From contig NZ_CP095461.1 of the NCBI RefSeq assembly GCF_023022985.1, forward strand, positions 3,286,001-3,350,000: a stretch of 64,000 nt of DNA, written 5' to 3'. A program made the position numbers and the translations under genes. The DNA is from Arthrobacter gengyunqii. Its GTDB lineage: Bacteria; Actinomycetota; Actinomycetes; Actinomycetales; Micrococcaceae. The notes under the pieces were generated by a model. That model was not told the DNA's origin, made no database searches, and saw only the letters and a program-made list of their open reading frames with translations. Below are positions 40,690 through 49,921 of the stretch, piece by piece; position 1 is the first letter of the stretch, and every line of letters starts with the position of its first letter.

Positions 40690-42665
40690 TCGAGTCCGCG
40701 CAGGTCCAGGGTCAGCTCGGTGTCCCCGGCGGTGTCGATGGTCACAGGAATACCCCAGTCCTGCTGGTACAGGTGGCAGGCAGCGTGGTCGGGGATCTCG
40801 CCGTCGGGTTCTCCGTCGCAGGCCGCCGCACGGGCCGTGATGTGCAGGACACCGCCGGAGACGGAGTCCGAGAGGACCAGCTCCCGGGTGAGTCCGGTGG
40901 AGGTGCCGCCGCCGGAAACCAGCAGTTCCTCCGGAGAGGATGAGATCTTCAGCTGCGTGGGATCGCCCCAGCGGTCATCGAGTTTCTGCCCCTTCGGCGC
41001 GGCAAACCGCACCGAAAGTGCCACAGGGCCGGCGGCCATCGGGCTGGCGGGCCGCTGCGTCTGCCGGGCGCCCTCATCCACCGACTGGGCTTCCTTGGGA
41101 ATCGGCAGCCGCACCAGTTCGTGTTTGTTGGCCTCCACCACGATCAGCAGAGGTTCTCCGGCAGTGCTGTCCACCAGGACACCTGAGGGCTCGGAGAGCC
41201 CGCGGGCCAGCGTGGACACGGTCTCGGTGGCCGGGTCATAGCGGCGGACCGCCCCGTTGTAGGTGTCGGCGATCGCCACCGAACCGTCCGGCAGCACCGC
41301 AACCCCCAGCGGATGCTGCAGCCGCGCCTCGCCGGCGGCACCGTCACGGAATCCAAAGTCAAAGAGGCCGGCGCCGACGGCGGTGCTGACGGACACCCGG
41401 ATGCCACCGTCGGTCTCGGTGAAGGCCAGACGGCGCACGGCTGAGGTTTCCGAGTCAGCGACCCAGATGTTGCCGGCGGCGTCTTCGGCCAGGCCGGAGG
41501 ACTGCGCAAACCAGGCCTCGGCGCCGTCGCCGTCGAGCAGGCCTTCCAGTCCGGTGCCGGCCAGGATGCCCAGCGCGCCGGTCAGCGGGTCGAAGCTGAA
41601 GATCTGGTGTGTGCCGGCCATGGCCACCACCAGGCGGTCCAGCGCCGTGGACCAGGTCAGGTCCCATGGGGAGGACAGGGACACGGCCAGCGGGTCTGAG
41701 CCAAGGGCCGGCTGCGCTGACGCAGATCCGGGTACGTCGCTGCTGCCCGCTGAGGCGGCTTCGGAGGGGTGATCCGCGCCGGGTGCCCGCTTTGTCTGGT
41801 TGCCGGCGTCCAGGAGCCGCTGCACGCCGTTTCCGGCGACAGTGGTGACGGTTCCGGAGGCCAGCGCCACTCCGCGCAGCCGGTGGTTGACCGTGTCCGC
41901 CACAACAACGTCGTACCCGGCCTGCTCCGCCGCGGCGGCGGGCAGGACGGCCAGGCCCTGGGGTTCGTTGAACTGTGCGGTGCCGGCGTCGCCGTCGCGC
42001 CATCCCTTGGTGCCGTCACCGATGACGCTGCGCACAGTGGTGAGATCCGCTTCAAGCTCCACGAGGCGGTGGTGGCCGGTATCGGCAACCAGGAAGGTCC
42101 CGCCGGGAAGCGGCACCGCCTTGCCGGGAAAGCGAAGGTTGCCGGCGGTGGGTTCGGCCGGAATGTACGGGCCGTTTCCCCGGTGCAGCGTGCCCTTGGC
42201 CTCGTGCTCCTCAATGAGCTCACTGACCAGTGATTCGAGTCCGGCGGCGTGACCTTCACCGGAGAGGTTGGCCACGATGTAGCCTTCCGGGTCCAGGACC
42301 ACCAGGGTCGGCCAGGCGCGGGCAGCGTAGGCCTGCCAGGTGATCAACTCCGGATCGTCCAGGACGGGGTGGTGGATTTCGTAGCGTTCCACGGCCGCGG
42401 CCAGGGCCACGGGATCGGCCTCGTGCTCAAACTTGGGTGAGTGCACGCCCACCGTCACCAGGACGTCGGAGTACTTCTCCTCCAGCGGGCGGAGCTCGTC
42501 CAGGACGTGCAGGCAGTTGATGCAGCAGAAGGTCCAGAAGTCCAGGAGCACGATCTTCCCGCGCAGGTCTTCCAGCCCGAGCTGGCGGCCGCCGGTGTTC
42601 AGCCAGTTGCGGCCCTCCAGGGCGGAGGCCCGCACCCGGTATCCGGCGCGCACAGTTTCAGTCAT
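40686..42665 (-). CDS. Thioredoxin-like/NHL-repeat protein (NHLRC2 type)
   Basis: The first 150 residues are a thioredoxin-fold domain with the redox pair C48-I-N-C51 in FWTFCCINCLHV; then come NHL beta-propeller repeats (for example GTAQFNEPQGLAVLP and GEARLQHPLGVAVLPDGSV) to about 500, and a C-terminal beta-rich domain as in bacterial NHLRC2 homologues. 659 residues; no signal peptide is seen. It is translationally coupled (TAATG) to the upstream CopD-CtaG fusion. Function unknown; thiol redox or protein-folding work is inference. Confidence 0.88.
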   Translation of the reverse strand: MTETVRAGYRVRASALEGRNWLNTGGRQLGLEDLRGKIVLLDFWTFCCINCLHVLDELRPLEEKYSDVLVTVGVHSPKFEHEADPVALAAAVERYEIHHPVLDDPELITWQAYAARAWPTLVVLDPEGYIVANLSGEGHAAGLESLVSELIEEHEAKGTLHRGNGPYIPAEPTAGNLRFPGKAVPLPGGTFLVADTGHHRLVELEADLTTVRSVIGDGTKGWRDGDAGTAQFNEPQGLAVLPAAAAEQAGYDVVVADTVNHRLRGVALASGTVTTVAGNGVQRLLDAGNQTKRAPGADHPSEAASAGSSDVPGSASAQPALGSDPLAVSLSSPWDLTWSTALDRLVVAMAGTHQIFSFDPLTGALGILAGTGLEGLLDGDGAEAWFAQSSGLAEDAAGNIWVADSETSAVRRLAFTETDGGIRVSVSTAVGAGLFDFGFRDGAAGEARLQHPLGVAVLPDGSVAIADTYNGAVRRYDPATETVSTLARGLSEPSGVLVDSTAGEPLLIVVEANKHELVRLPIPKEAQSVDEGARQTQRPASPMAAGPVALSVRFAAPKGQKLDDRWGDPTQLKISSSPEELLVSGGGTSTGLTRELVLSDSVSGGVLHITARAAACDGEPDGEIPDHAACHLYQQDWGIPVTIDTAGDTELTLDLRGLD

Positions 42666-44818
42666 TAACGGTCTCCTTCAGAGCTGCTGGCATCCCGCTT
42701 GGCCAGATTGGCAAACATGTTGTTGTAAGCGGCCAGTTCAGCCTCATTATTCCTTTCGGCTGCCCGATCTTTACGCCGTGTTTCGCGGGCGTCGGTCCGC
42801 GACCACTGCAGGGCCACGCCGATGGCCACCATGACGGTGGGAATCTCGCCCAGGCCCCACATGATGGATCCGCCCAGCTGCTGGTCCGCGAGGGCGGACA
42901 GGCCCCAGTCCCGGCCCATGTTGCCGAAGTAGGACGCCTGGATCAGCGAGGTGCCGCCCATCACTGCCACGCCGAAGAAGGCGTGGAAGGCCATGGTGGC
43001 CAGCAGGATCACCAGGCGCAGCGGATACGGCGCCCGGTAGGGCAGCGGGTCGATGCCGATCATGGTGAGGACGAAGATGTACCCGGTCAGCAGGAAGTGG
43101 ACAACCATCAGCTCGTGGCCCACGTGCTGCCGGAGGGCGAAGCCGAACAGCTCGGAGTAATAGAAGATCACGATGGACCCGGCGAAGTTGACGGCCGCGA
43201 AGACGGGGTTGGTGATGATCTTGGAGTAGCGCGAGTGCACGCCGATGAGGATCCATTCGCGGATGCCGCGGGTGCCGTCGCCGCGCGGTGTGAGGGCCTT
43301 CAGCGCCAGTGTCACGGGTGCTCCGAGGACCAGGAACAGCGGAACCACCATGGTCAGGGACATGTGGGCAAGCATGTGGGTGCTGAACAGGACCATCCCG
43401 TAGACGGCGGGGGCTCCTGAGGTGACGTAGGTGAGACCCGCCAGGCCGACCAGCCAGCAGAGGGCCCGGACCACGGACCATTTGTCCCCGCGGCGACGGA
43501 CCTTGATCATCCCGGCAATGTAGGAGACGGCAAGGATGGCCACGATCGCTACCCACAGCCAGTCGAAGCGCCATTCGGTGAGGTAGCGTTCGTTGGTCAG
43601 TTCCGGCGGCAGGTCGTACCCGGTGAGGATGCGCGCCGGTGACGCGTTGGGCGGCAGCTCCTCGGGACGCGGGGTGGCGGTGCGGCCCAGCGCTACGGCA
43701 ACGCCGGAAACCGCAGCCATGATCAGTAGTTCGACGCCGATCAGCTGCCAGAGAATGCGGTTGGCGCTCTTGGCCCGGGGTCCGCCCTGTTCGCTGGACC
43801 CGGCCGCGGAGCCGGGGACCTTGGCCGGCAGCTGGGGAATGATCCAGCGCCGGTGCAGGAATCCGATCACGCCCAGCAGCAGGGTTGCCGCGGCCTTGAA
43901 AATGACGAGGCCCCCCCACTCGGAATTCAGCTGGGAGAGCGAAGTGATCCGCAGGGAGGCGTTGACGACGCCGGAGAGGAAGACCAGCGCGAAGGCGAAA
44001 CCGGCCAGCGCCGAATAACGGCGCAGGACGACGCCGGTAATGGGACCCAGCTGGCGGGAAATCACGGCCAGCACGATCAGCCCGCCGATCCACAGGCACA
44101 CACCGGCCAGGTGCAGGCCAATGGAGTTCACGGCGGCGCTGTGGTCGTCGCCGCCGGCTGAGTGGCCCACGAGCGCGATGGGAATGATGGCCCCGGCGGC
44201 CAGCACCGTGGTGGCGGCGAGACCGTTGAGGGACCGGACGCCGAAGGCCAGCGTGGTCACCACCGCAGCGATGATGCTCACGGCGAGCCAGGCGCGGCCG
44301 GTGGAGAAGTCGGTGACGAAGGCGCCCAGGCCCTGCGTGTAGCTGGCGTCTGCGCTCAGCGGCAGCCCGGAGACATCCGAGTAGGTGAAGAGCAGCACGC
44401 CAACGGCGGCCAGCGTCCAGACCGCGGCGGCGAACCCTGCCAGCGACAGGGCCCGGGCGAAGGCGGGGTGTTCCGGCTCATCCGCCCGGACCTTGCGGGA
44501 CCGCGTGAATTTCAGCGACTTCGGCAGGATGGCCACCGAGAACACCAGCGCTCCGATGACGGCGGCCATGGCACCGTTCTGGACGGCCTTGGCAACCGGC
44601 AGGGCCCAGCGGGTCAGTGCGCCGGGGTCGGATAGCTGCTGGGCCGCGGCGGCTCCGGAGAAGACCAGTGCCGAGGCAAGGGCCGTGAACAGGACGGCGG
44701 CGGCAGCGGCGAGCCAGCCGCCGCGAAGGGCACCGGCAGGTACGGAAGTGCCGGATGGCAGGCTGGTGTCCGTTGTCCGGCCGGCGCCGGCGGTATCGGT
44801 GTTCACAGTTTTAGGCAC
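42665..44818 (-). CDS. CopD-CtaG fusion: copper/cytochrome c oxidase assembly membrane protein
   Basis: The 717-residue membrane protein has an N-terminal CopD-like half (VGHSAGGDDHSAAVNSIGLH region and several His-containing helices) and a C-terminal caa3-type CtaG half (MVLFSTHMLAHMSLTMVVPL, HELMVVHFLLTGYIFV). Such fusions are usual in actinobacteria and are linked to copper delivery to haem-copper oxidase. The start is GTG at 44818; the next gene overlaps by one base. Confidence 0.9.
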   Translation of the reverse strand: MPKTVNTDTAGAGRTTDTSLPSGTSVPAGALRGGWLAAAAAVLFTALASALVFSGAAAAQQLSDPGALTRWALPVAKAVQNGAMAAVIGALVFSVAILPKSLKFTRSRKVRADEPEHPAFARALSLAGFAAAVWTLAAVGVLLFTYSDVSGLPLSADASYTQGLGAFVTDFSTGRAWLAVSIIAAVVTTLAFGVRSLNGLAATTVLAAGAIIPIALVGHSAGGDDHSAAVNSIGLHLAGVCLWIGGLIVLAVISRQLGPITGVVLRRYSALAGFAFALVFLSGVVNASLRITSLSQLNSEWGGLVIFKAAATLLLGVIGFLHRRWIIPQLPAKVPGSAAGSSEQGGPRAKSANRILWQLIGVELLIMAAVSGVAVALGRTATPRPEELPPNASPARILTGYDLPPELTNERYLTEWRFDWLWVAIVAILAVSYIAGMIKVRRRGDKWSVVRALCWLVGLAGLTYVTSGAPAVYGMVLFSTHMLAHMSLTMVVPLFLVLGAPVTLALKALTPRGDGTRGIREWILIGVHSRYSKIITNPVFAAVNFAGSIVIFYYSELFGFALRQHVGHELMVVHFLLTGYIFVLTMIGIDPLPYRAPYPLRLVILLATMAFHAFFGVAVMGGTSLIQASYFGNMGRDWGLSALADQQLGGSIMWGLGEIPTVMVAIGVALQWSRTDARETRRKDRAAERNNEAELAAYNNMFANLAKRDASSSEGDR

Positions 44819-44863
44819 GATACCTATTCTCTACCCACGGTAGAAATTTGGGCTAATTGCACG

Positions 44864-44892
44864 AAAAAGGCCGGCACCCGAAGGCACCGGCC
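44864..44892 (-). terminator. Intrinsic terminator after the HU gene
   Basis: On the minus strand a 10-bp stem (GGCCGGTGCC pairing with GGTGCCGGCC, with two G-U pairs) is closed by a TTCG tetraloop and followed by five Ts. Confidence 0.9.
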
Positions 44893-44911
44893 CTTGCCTC
44901 TTCCGAGGAAG

Positions 44912-45199
44912 TTACTTCTTGGTGGAGACAGCAGCCTTCAGCTTGGAACCGGCGGTCAGCTTGACGCTGTGGCCTGCCGGGATCTGAATGGTTTCGCCGG
45001 TCTGCGGGTTGCGGCCCGTGCGGGCAGCGCGGTCGGTGCGCTCGACTGCGAGCCATCCGGGGATGGTGATCTTCTCGCCATTGGCAACGGAGGTTGCGAA
45101 AATGTCGAAGACAGCGTCGAGAACGCCGTTCACTGCGGTCTGGCTGTTGCCGGACTTCTCTGCCACTGCTGCAACAAGTTCACTGCGGTTCATAGCCAA
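44912..45199 (-). CDS. hup: HU family DNA-binding protein
   Basis: This 95-residue nucleoid protein binds and bends DNA. It has the HU fold with MNRSELVAAVAEKSG at the start and the arm region with GRNPQTGETIQIPAG; it lacks the long Lys/Ala-rich tail of many actinobacterial HU proteins. The start is most likely the TTG at 45199, because AGGAGG is seven bases before it and thirteen before the ATG at 45193. A tetraloop terminator follows. Confidence 0.94.
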   Translation of the reverse strand: MAMNRSELVAAVAEKSGNSQTAVNGVLDAVFDIFATSVANGEKITIPGWLAVERTDRAARTGRNPQTGETIQIPAGHSVKLTAGSKLKAAVSTKK

Positions 45200-45432
45200 T
45201 TTATGTCCTCCTGGACTAGGTGTTAGCTCGAGCGGATCACGGATGCGAAACCGCCACTGTTGGAAACTTACCAGTCCGGACCCTCAAATCAGGAAAATTC
45301 CCCTGTTTTTCGCGGTTTTTTCAGCTTTCAGCCCACAAAAAGGTGCCATTTACCCCGTCCGGGACCTTAGCCTGTTTCCCCGCAACGGCGCGGTTTTTGC
45401 GCGCCCGTCCGGAAGCGCTCCCCCGGGGCACG

Positions 45433-45468
45433 CAAAAGGGCGGCAACCCGGAGGTTGCCGCCCTTTTG
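45433..45468 (-). terminator. Intrinsic terminator of the rpmB-rpmG-rpsN operon
   Basis: A 15-bp stem (CAAAAGGGCGGCAAC and its complement) with a 6-base loop lies 19 bases after the rpsN stop. The minus strand leaves the stem through TTTT. Confidence 0.9.
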
Positions 45469-45486
45469 AAACTGGTTAAGCAGTGC

Positions 45487-45792
45487 TTACCAGCTGGACT
45501 TCTTTACGCCGGGCAGTTCGCCGGCGTGGGCCATGTTGCGGAAACGCACACGCGAGATACCGAACTTCTGGAGGGTACCGCGGGGGCGGCCGTCAATCTG
45601 GTCGCGGTTGCGAAGGCGAACCGGCGACGCGTTGCGCGGAAGCTTCTGCAGGCCGAGGCGTGCAGCTTCGCGGGCTTCGTCGGTGGAGTTCGGGTCCACC
45701 AGAGCCTTCTTCAGCTCGAGGCGCTTTGCAGCGTAGCGCTCAACAATGACCTTGCGCTGCTCATTGCGGGCAATCTTTGACTTCTTTGCCAT
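45487..45792 (-). CDS. rpsN: 30S ribosomal protein S14, zinc-free form
   Basis: The 101-residue S14 lacks the two CxxC pairs of the short zinc form; it has [17 protein letters not shown] at the N-terminus and [12 protein letters not shown] with a C-terminal GVKKSSW. In actinobacteria this longer, zinc-free version forms part of a cluster with L28 and L33 and often replaces the zinc forms when zinc is scarce. It starts two bases after the rpmG stop. Confidence 0.96.
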   Translation of the reverse strand: MAKKSKIARNEQRKVIVERYAAKRLELKKALVDPNSTDEAREAARLGLQKLPRNASPVRLRNRDQIDGRPRGTLQKFGISRVRFRNMAHAGELPGVKKSSW

Positions 45793-45794
45793 GT

Positions 45795-45962
45795 TTAGCG
45801 CTCCTCACGGAATTCGACGTGCTGGCGGACCTTCGGGTCGTACTTCTTCAGGACCATGCGGTCCGGGTCGTTACGACGGTTCTTGCGGGTCACGTAGGTG
45901 TACCCGGTTCCGGCGGTCGACTTCAGCTTGATGATCGGACGTACGTCCTTGTCCTTAGCCAC
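45795..45962 (-). CDS. rpmG: 50S ribosomal protein L33, zinc-free form
   Basis: A 55-residue frame reads [20 protein letters not shown] at the start and EFREER at the end, which is L33 without any cysteine. It is too short for most gene callers' length filters. The start is GTG at 45962, whose G is the last base of the rpmB stop (TAGTG). Confidence 0.96.
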   Translation of the reverse strand: MAKDKDVRPIIKLKSTAGTGYTYVTRKNRRNDPDRMVLKKYDPKVRQHVEFREER

Positions 45963-46198
45963 TAGAGCTTCACACCCTTCGCGATAAGGTCAGTGATGAC
46001 GGCGTCGATACCGCGCACGTCGATCGTCTTGATGCCGCGGGCCGAAACCTGCAGCGTCACGTTGCGGCGCAGGGACGGAACCCAGTAGCGCTTCTTCTGA
46101 ATATTCGGGTCGAACCGGCGCTTGTTGCGGCGGTGCGAGTGCGAAATGCTGTGACCAAAGCCGGGGATGGCTCCGGTGACCTGGCAATAAGCTGCCAT
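45962..46198 (-). CDS. rpmB: 50S ribosomal protein L28, zinc-free form
   Basis: The 78-residue L28 starts [20 protein letters not shown] and contains [17 protein letters not shown]; the CxxC zinc motifs are absent (a single Cys remains). The ATG at 46198 has GGAGGAGAG before it, which rules out the longer open frame. It heads the rpmB-rpmG-rpsN operon. I looked for a Zur operator upstream and saw none. Confidence 0.96.
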   Translation of the reverse strand: MAAYCQVTGAIPGFGHSISHSHRRNKRRFDPNIQKKRYWVPSLRRNVTLQVSARGIKTIDVRGIDAVITDLIAKGVKL

Positions 46199-46580
46199 GA
46201 TCTCTCCTCCAGTTGTAGTAAATATGACGGTCCTCAAAAAACAGACACAGGGCGTTTGCCTAAGCACCTGCCATAAAGAGCGTCCCGCCACCAGTTTTGA
46301 CACCGTTATTACTGCGACTTTCCGGAGGTGAACCTGGCGGGGTGAGATCCAGCCGAAGTGCCTCGCCGCGGGGAAGACGGTGAAGTTCAGGCTGCCAAGC
46401 AGTATCTGCCGGGACAGCCTTCAATTCTAGGTTTATACGGGTGGCCGCGCAAATGTCCTCCGGCCTGCCTGACGGCGGGCCTTTACGAACATAGGCGCAA
46501 CTTAACGCCTCTCTATCCTAGGGGCAACCCGGCTTTCATTCAAACCGGCGGGATACTGTACCCGTTAAAGGTGCCTGACC
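46199..46580. other. Intergenic region between rpmB and the glgC-like gene
   Basis: These 382 bases carry no convincing gene. They contain the 5' region of the rpmB operon on the minus strand and the 3' region of the glgC-like gene. A small imperfect palindrome, CGGGATACTGTACCCG, lies at about 46550-46565. Composition is less GC-rich than the flanking genes. No known operator or RNA element was recognised. Confidence 0.5.
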
Positions 46581-47735
46581 TCACCCTTTAGACGGCGACG
46601 ACGGCGTTTCCACTGCCCCGTCCGCCCCGACAACCACCACTGCCGCCTCCGGATCCAGCTCGGCGCCGTCGAGTTCGGTGCCGCCGCCCACCACTGCGCC
46701 GGCATCCACAATGGCGTTGCGCAGCTTTGCGCCGGAACGGATCTTCACGTCACCCAGGAGAACGCAGTTCTCCACTTCGGCGCCGGCTTCCACCAGAACG
46801 CCGGCTCCCAGGACGCTGCGCCGGACGCTGCCTTCCACCCGGGAGCCCGGCGCGAGGAGGCTGCTGGAAACCCGGGCCGCCTCGCCGGCGAAACCGGGCA
46901 GCCGGCGCGGTGAGGCACTGAGGATGGGCCACTGAGGGTCATCGAAGTCCAGTCCGCGGCCGTCAATCAGGTCCATGTGGCCCTCGTGGTAGCTGCTCGG
47001 CGTGCCCATGTCCCGCCAGTAGCCATCCAGCCGGTGTTCCGCCACCTTTTCCGTCTTCACGAGGTGGGGAATGAGCTGGTCGCCGTAATCCTCCAGCTGG
47101 CCGTCCCTTTCCATCAGCTCATCCATGGCGTTCAGGAGCACCGCCGTATCGTAAAGGAAGATTTCGGCAGCCACGAGGTCGGTCTTGGGCTTCTCCGGCT
47201 TGTACTCAAAGCCGGTCACGAAGCCGCCCTCCACCTCCACCACGCCGTGGTCGGAGGGGTTCCTGCGGATCTTGGTCGTAACCACGGTCAGGGCAGCACC
47301 GGCACGTTCATGGGTGGCAAGAACCTCCCGGTAATCGAGCCGGTAGAGATGGTCGGCGCTGAGCACCAGGACCAGGTCCGGATCATAATCGCGGATGTAG
47401 TCGGCCTGGCGGTACAGAGCGTCAGCATTGCCTTCAGCAAAACCCTCACCGTCGCCGCCCTGATAAGGCGGCAGGACCCGCAGGCCCCCGTTGGTCCGGT
47501 CCAGGTCCCAGGGGCGGCCGCTGACCAAATGGTCATTCAGTGATTTGGGCTTGTACTGCTCCACGATCCAGACGTCGGACAGGCCGCTGTTGTGGAGGTT
47601 CGAGAGGGGAATATCGATCAGCCGGTAGGAGCCGGCAACCGGCATGGCCGGTTTGGCGCGATGGTCGGTAAGGGAGCCGAGGCGGCCTCCCGTTCCGCCG
47701 GCAAGGATCAGTGTCAGAATGCGGGGGGTGTGCAT
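46581..47735 (-). CDS. glgC: Glucose-1-phosphate adenylyltransferase family protein (GlgC-like)
   Basis: The 384-residue protein belongs to the ADP-glucose pyrophosphorylase family: LILAGGTGGRLGSLTDHRAKPAMP (nucleotide-binding loop with the conserved Lys), YRLIDIPLSNLHNSG, VLSADHLYRLDY and the YWRDMGTPSSYH active-site segment, then a left-handed beta-helix of hexapeptide-like repeats. It lacks a few hallmarks of the best-known GlgC (it is GRLGSL rather than GRLxPLT), so a specialised paralogue is possible. GAGAGG precedes the ATG. No other glycogen genes are adjacent. Confidence 0.88.
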   Translation of the reverse strand: MHTPRILTLILAGGTGGRLGSLTDHRAKPAMPVAGSYRLIDIPLSNLHNSGLSDVWIVEQYKPKSLNDHLVSGRPWDLDRTNGGLRVLPPYQGGDGEGFAEGNADALYRQADYIRDYDPDLVLVLSADHLYRLDYREVLATHERAGAALTVVTTKIRRNPSDHGVVEVEGGFVTGFEYKPEKPKTDLVAAEIFLYDTAVLLNAMDELMERDGQLEDYGDQLIPHLVKTEKVAEHRLDGYWRDMGTPSSYHEGHMDLIDGRGLDFDDPQWPILSASPRRLPGFAGEAARVSSSLLAPGSRVEGSVRRSVLGAGVLVEAGAEVENCVLLGDVKIRSGAKLRNAIVDAGAVVGGGTELDGAELDPEAAVVVVGADGAVETPSSPSKG

Positions 47736-47812
47736 GTGGTACCTCTCGCTGTGGGGGCGTGTTGGCTGCTCTCCATTTACACCAAGGCTAACAAAATGCC
47801 CTGACGCCGCTC

Positions 47813-48325
47813 TCAGGAGGGATCGGCAGGGGTGTTGTCTTCAACGATGCTGTTGCCCGGTTCCAGGCGGCCCAGGATGCGGCGGCCAATGCGTTCGAGG
47901 TCGCTCACGTCGCGGGCGTCCAGTCCGTCGAAGACCAGGTCCCGGACGGAGCGGACGTGGTCGGGAGCGAGTGAGGCCAGGGCTGCCATACCCTCGTCCG
48001 TGAGCGCGGCCATGGTGACGCGGGCGTCGTCGGGCGACTGCGAGCGTTCCATCCAGCCGCGGCCCTCAAGTTTCTTCACCACGTGCGAGAGCCGGGAGAG
48101 GGATGCGTTGGACCGGGCCGCCAGTTCACTCATCGGAAGCGCACGCTCCGGTGCCTCAGAGGTCATCGCCAGCACGTGGTAATCGAAAAGCGTGATCCGT
48201 GCCCGCTTGGACAGCTCCGCATCCAGGGTCGGGTTAAGCCGTGTGGCCACCGCGTAGAGCGCCAGCCACGCCCGTCGTTCCTCGGGACTCAGCCACGGGA
48301 CGGAAGAGAACTCGGTATCAGGCAT
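47813..48325 (-). CDS. MarR family transcriptional regulator
   Basis: The 170-residue protein has the MarR winged helix-turn-helix: ITLFDYHVLAMTSEAP, ALPMSELAARSNASLSRLSHVVKKL, GWMERSQSPDDARVTMAALTDEG. The ATG at 48325 is preferred over the upstream TTG because GGGAGG stands eight bases before it. The target is probably its own gene or a neighbour such as the MHS transporter 60 bases upstream; no operator could be identified. Confidence 0.92.
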   Translation of the reverse strand: MPDTEFSSVPWLSPEERRAWLALYAVATRLNPTLDAELSKRARITLFDYHVLAMTSEAPERALPMSELAARSNASLSRLSHVVKKLEGRGWMERSQSPDDARVTMAALTDEGMAALASLAPDHVRSVRDLVFDGLDARDVSDLERIGRRILGRLEPGNSIVEDNTPADPS

Positions 48326-48385
48326 TTCTCCATCCTCCCACAATTGCTTGAGCCTTCAATGATTCGACGGGCGGGCCGGCACCGC

Positions 48386-49921
48386 CTAGCTGTCCTGCTG
48401 CTTGGGCTCCCCGGCGGCTTCCAGCTTTGATTCATCAGCGCGTTCAATGCCGAAGGGCAGGGAATCGACGTCGAGCCGGGGATTCTCATCCTGGGTTGCC
48501 ACAAGGTCCCGTGCTTCGGCGTGTGTGTCCACGCTGGGCATGGAGCCGGGCATGGGCCGGTTGGCGGATTCCTTCATGATGTAGACCGCCACGGCTCCCA
48601 CCACGGAGGTTGCCATCAGCCAGAACGCCGGCATCAGCTCGTTGCCTGTCAGGTTGATCAGACCCTGCATGATCAATGGAGCCGTGCCGCCGAAGATCGC
48701 CACGGCGAAGTTGTAGGAGATGCCCATGGCGCCGTAGCGGCTTGCAGTGGTGAACAGTGCCGGGAGCGCCGAAGCGAGGTTGGACACGTAGAGGGTCACG
48801 GGCACAGCCAGCAGGCAGAGGCCCAGCAGGGTCGACCAGATGGGACCGTGGGCGATCAGCAGGAACGCCGGAACAGCCAGCACAATCGTGGACCCCGCGC
48901 CCATCAGCAGCACGGGCCGGCGGCCGATGCGGTCCGAGAGCTTGCCGCAGAGCGGAATGCACAGTGCCATCAGCACCAGGACGGGAATGGTGAGCAGCGT
49001 GCCGTGGAGCGCGTCGTATCCCATCGAGTCGGTGAGGTAGGACGGCATGTAGGACGTCAGGGTGTACCCCACGGTATTGGCTGCTGCGACCAGAACCATG
49101 GCCACGACGATCGGGCGCCAGTAGAGGCCAATCATGGCCAGCGTTCCCGGGGGCGCCACTTCGGCATCCGGATTATCTGATGCCGCGTTCTCCTCCTGCG
49201 CGTCCAGCGTGGCCTGGAACGCCGGGGACTCTTCGATCTTGAGCCGGAAGTAGATGGCGATCAAACCCAGCGGGCCTGCAATCAGGAAGGGAATGCGCCA
49301 ACCCCAGTCGAGCATCGTTTCGGGACTGAGCGTCAACTGCATGATGGATACCACGCCGGCACCGAGCGCGAAGCCCATGTAGCTGCCCAGGTCCAGGATG
49401 CTGGAGAGGTAGCCGCGGCGCTTGTCCGAGGCATACTCCGTCACGAAGGTGGTGGCGCCGGCGTACTCGCCGCCGGTGGAGAAACCCTGGAGCAGCTTCA
49501 TCAGGATAAGCAGCACCGGAGCCCACATGCCGATTTGGTCATAGCCGGGCAGCAGACCGATCACGAAAGTTGAGCCGGCCATCAGCATCAGGGTGGTGGC
49601 CAGCGTCTTCTGGCGGCCCAGACGGTCACCGAGCCGGCCGAAGACGATTCCGCCGAGCGGGCGGGCCAGGAAGGTGGCTGCGAAGACACCCAGGCTGAAG
49701 ATGAGCTGGGCGGAGGCATCGGCTTCGGAGAGGAACACCGCACCCATGGTGACGGCGAGATAGCCGTAGACACCGATGTCGAACCATTCCATGGTGTTGC
49801 CGACAACGGTTCCGCCAACGGCCTTTTTCATCATCGACTTGTCGACGACATTCACGTCATCAACCTTCAGGCGCCGGCGCCTGAGGACAGGACGACGGAG
49901 GGTGGGTGCATCTTTGGGCAT
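48386..49921 (-). CDS. MHS family MFS transporter (ProP-like)
   Basis: The 511-residue proton symporter has 12 helices and the metabolite:H+ symporter signature: GNTMEWFDIGVYGYLA, RPLGGIVFGRLGDRLGRQ and LLQGFSTGGEYAGATTFVTEYA. Substrates of this family include proline/betaine, citrate, shikimate and alpha-ketoglutarate. The N-terminal 30 residues and C-terminal 55 residues are polar tails. The MarR gene follows 60 bases downstream. Confidence 0.92.
   Translation of the reverse strand: MPKDAPTLRRPVLRRRRLKVDDVNVVDKSMMKKAVGGTVVGNTMEWFDIGVYGYLAVTMGAVFLSEADASAQLIFSLGVFAATFLARPLGGIVFGRLGDRLGRQKTLATTLMLMAGSTFVIGLLPGYDQIGMWAPVLLILMKLLQGFSTGGEYAGATTFVTEYASDKRRGYLSSILDLGSYMGFALGAGVVSIMQLTLSPETMLDWGWRIPFLIAGPLGLIAIYFRLKIEESPAFQATLDAQEENAASDNPDAEVAPPGTLAMIGLYWRPIVVAMVLVAAANTVGYTLTSYMPSYLTDSMGYDALHGTLLTIPVLVLMALCIPLCGKLSDRIGRRPVLLMGAGSTIVLAVPAFLLIAHGPIWSTLLGLCLLAVPVTLYVSNLASALPALFTTASRYGAMGISYNFAVAIFGGTAPLIMQGLINLTGNELMPAFWLMATSVVGAVAVYIMKESANRPMPGSMPSVDTHAEARDLVATQDENPRLDVDSLPFGIERADESKLEAAGEPKQQDS

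Noticed and set aside
46199..46360. Zur operator upstream of rpmB
   Set aside because: No sequence close to a TGAAAAtnATTTTCA-type palindrome was found.
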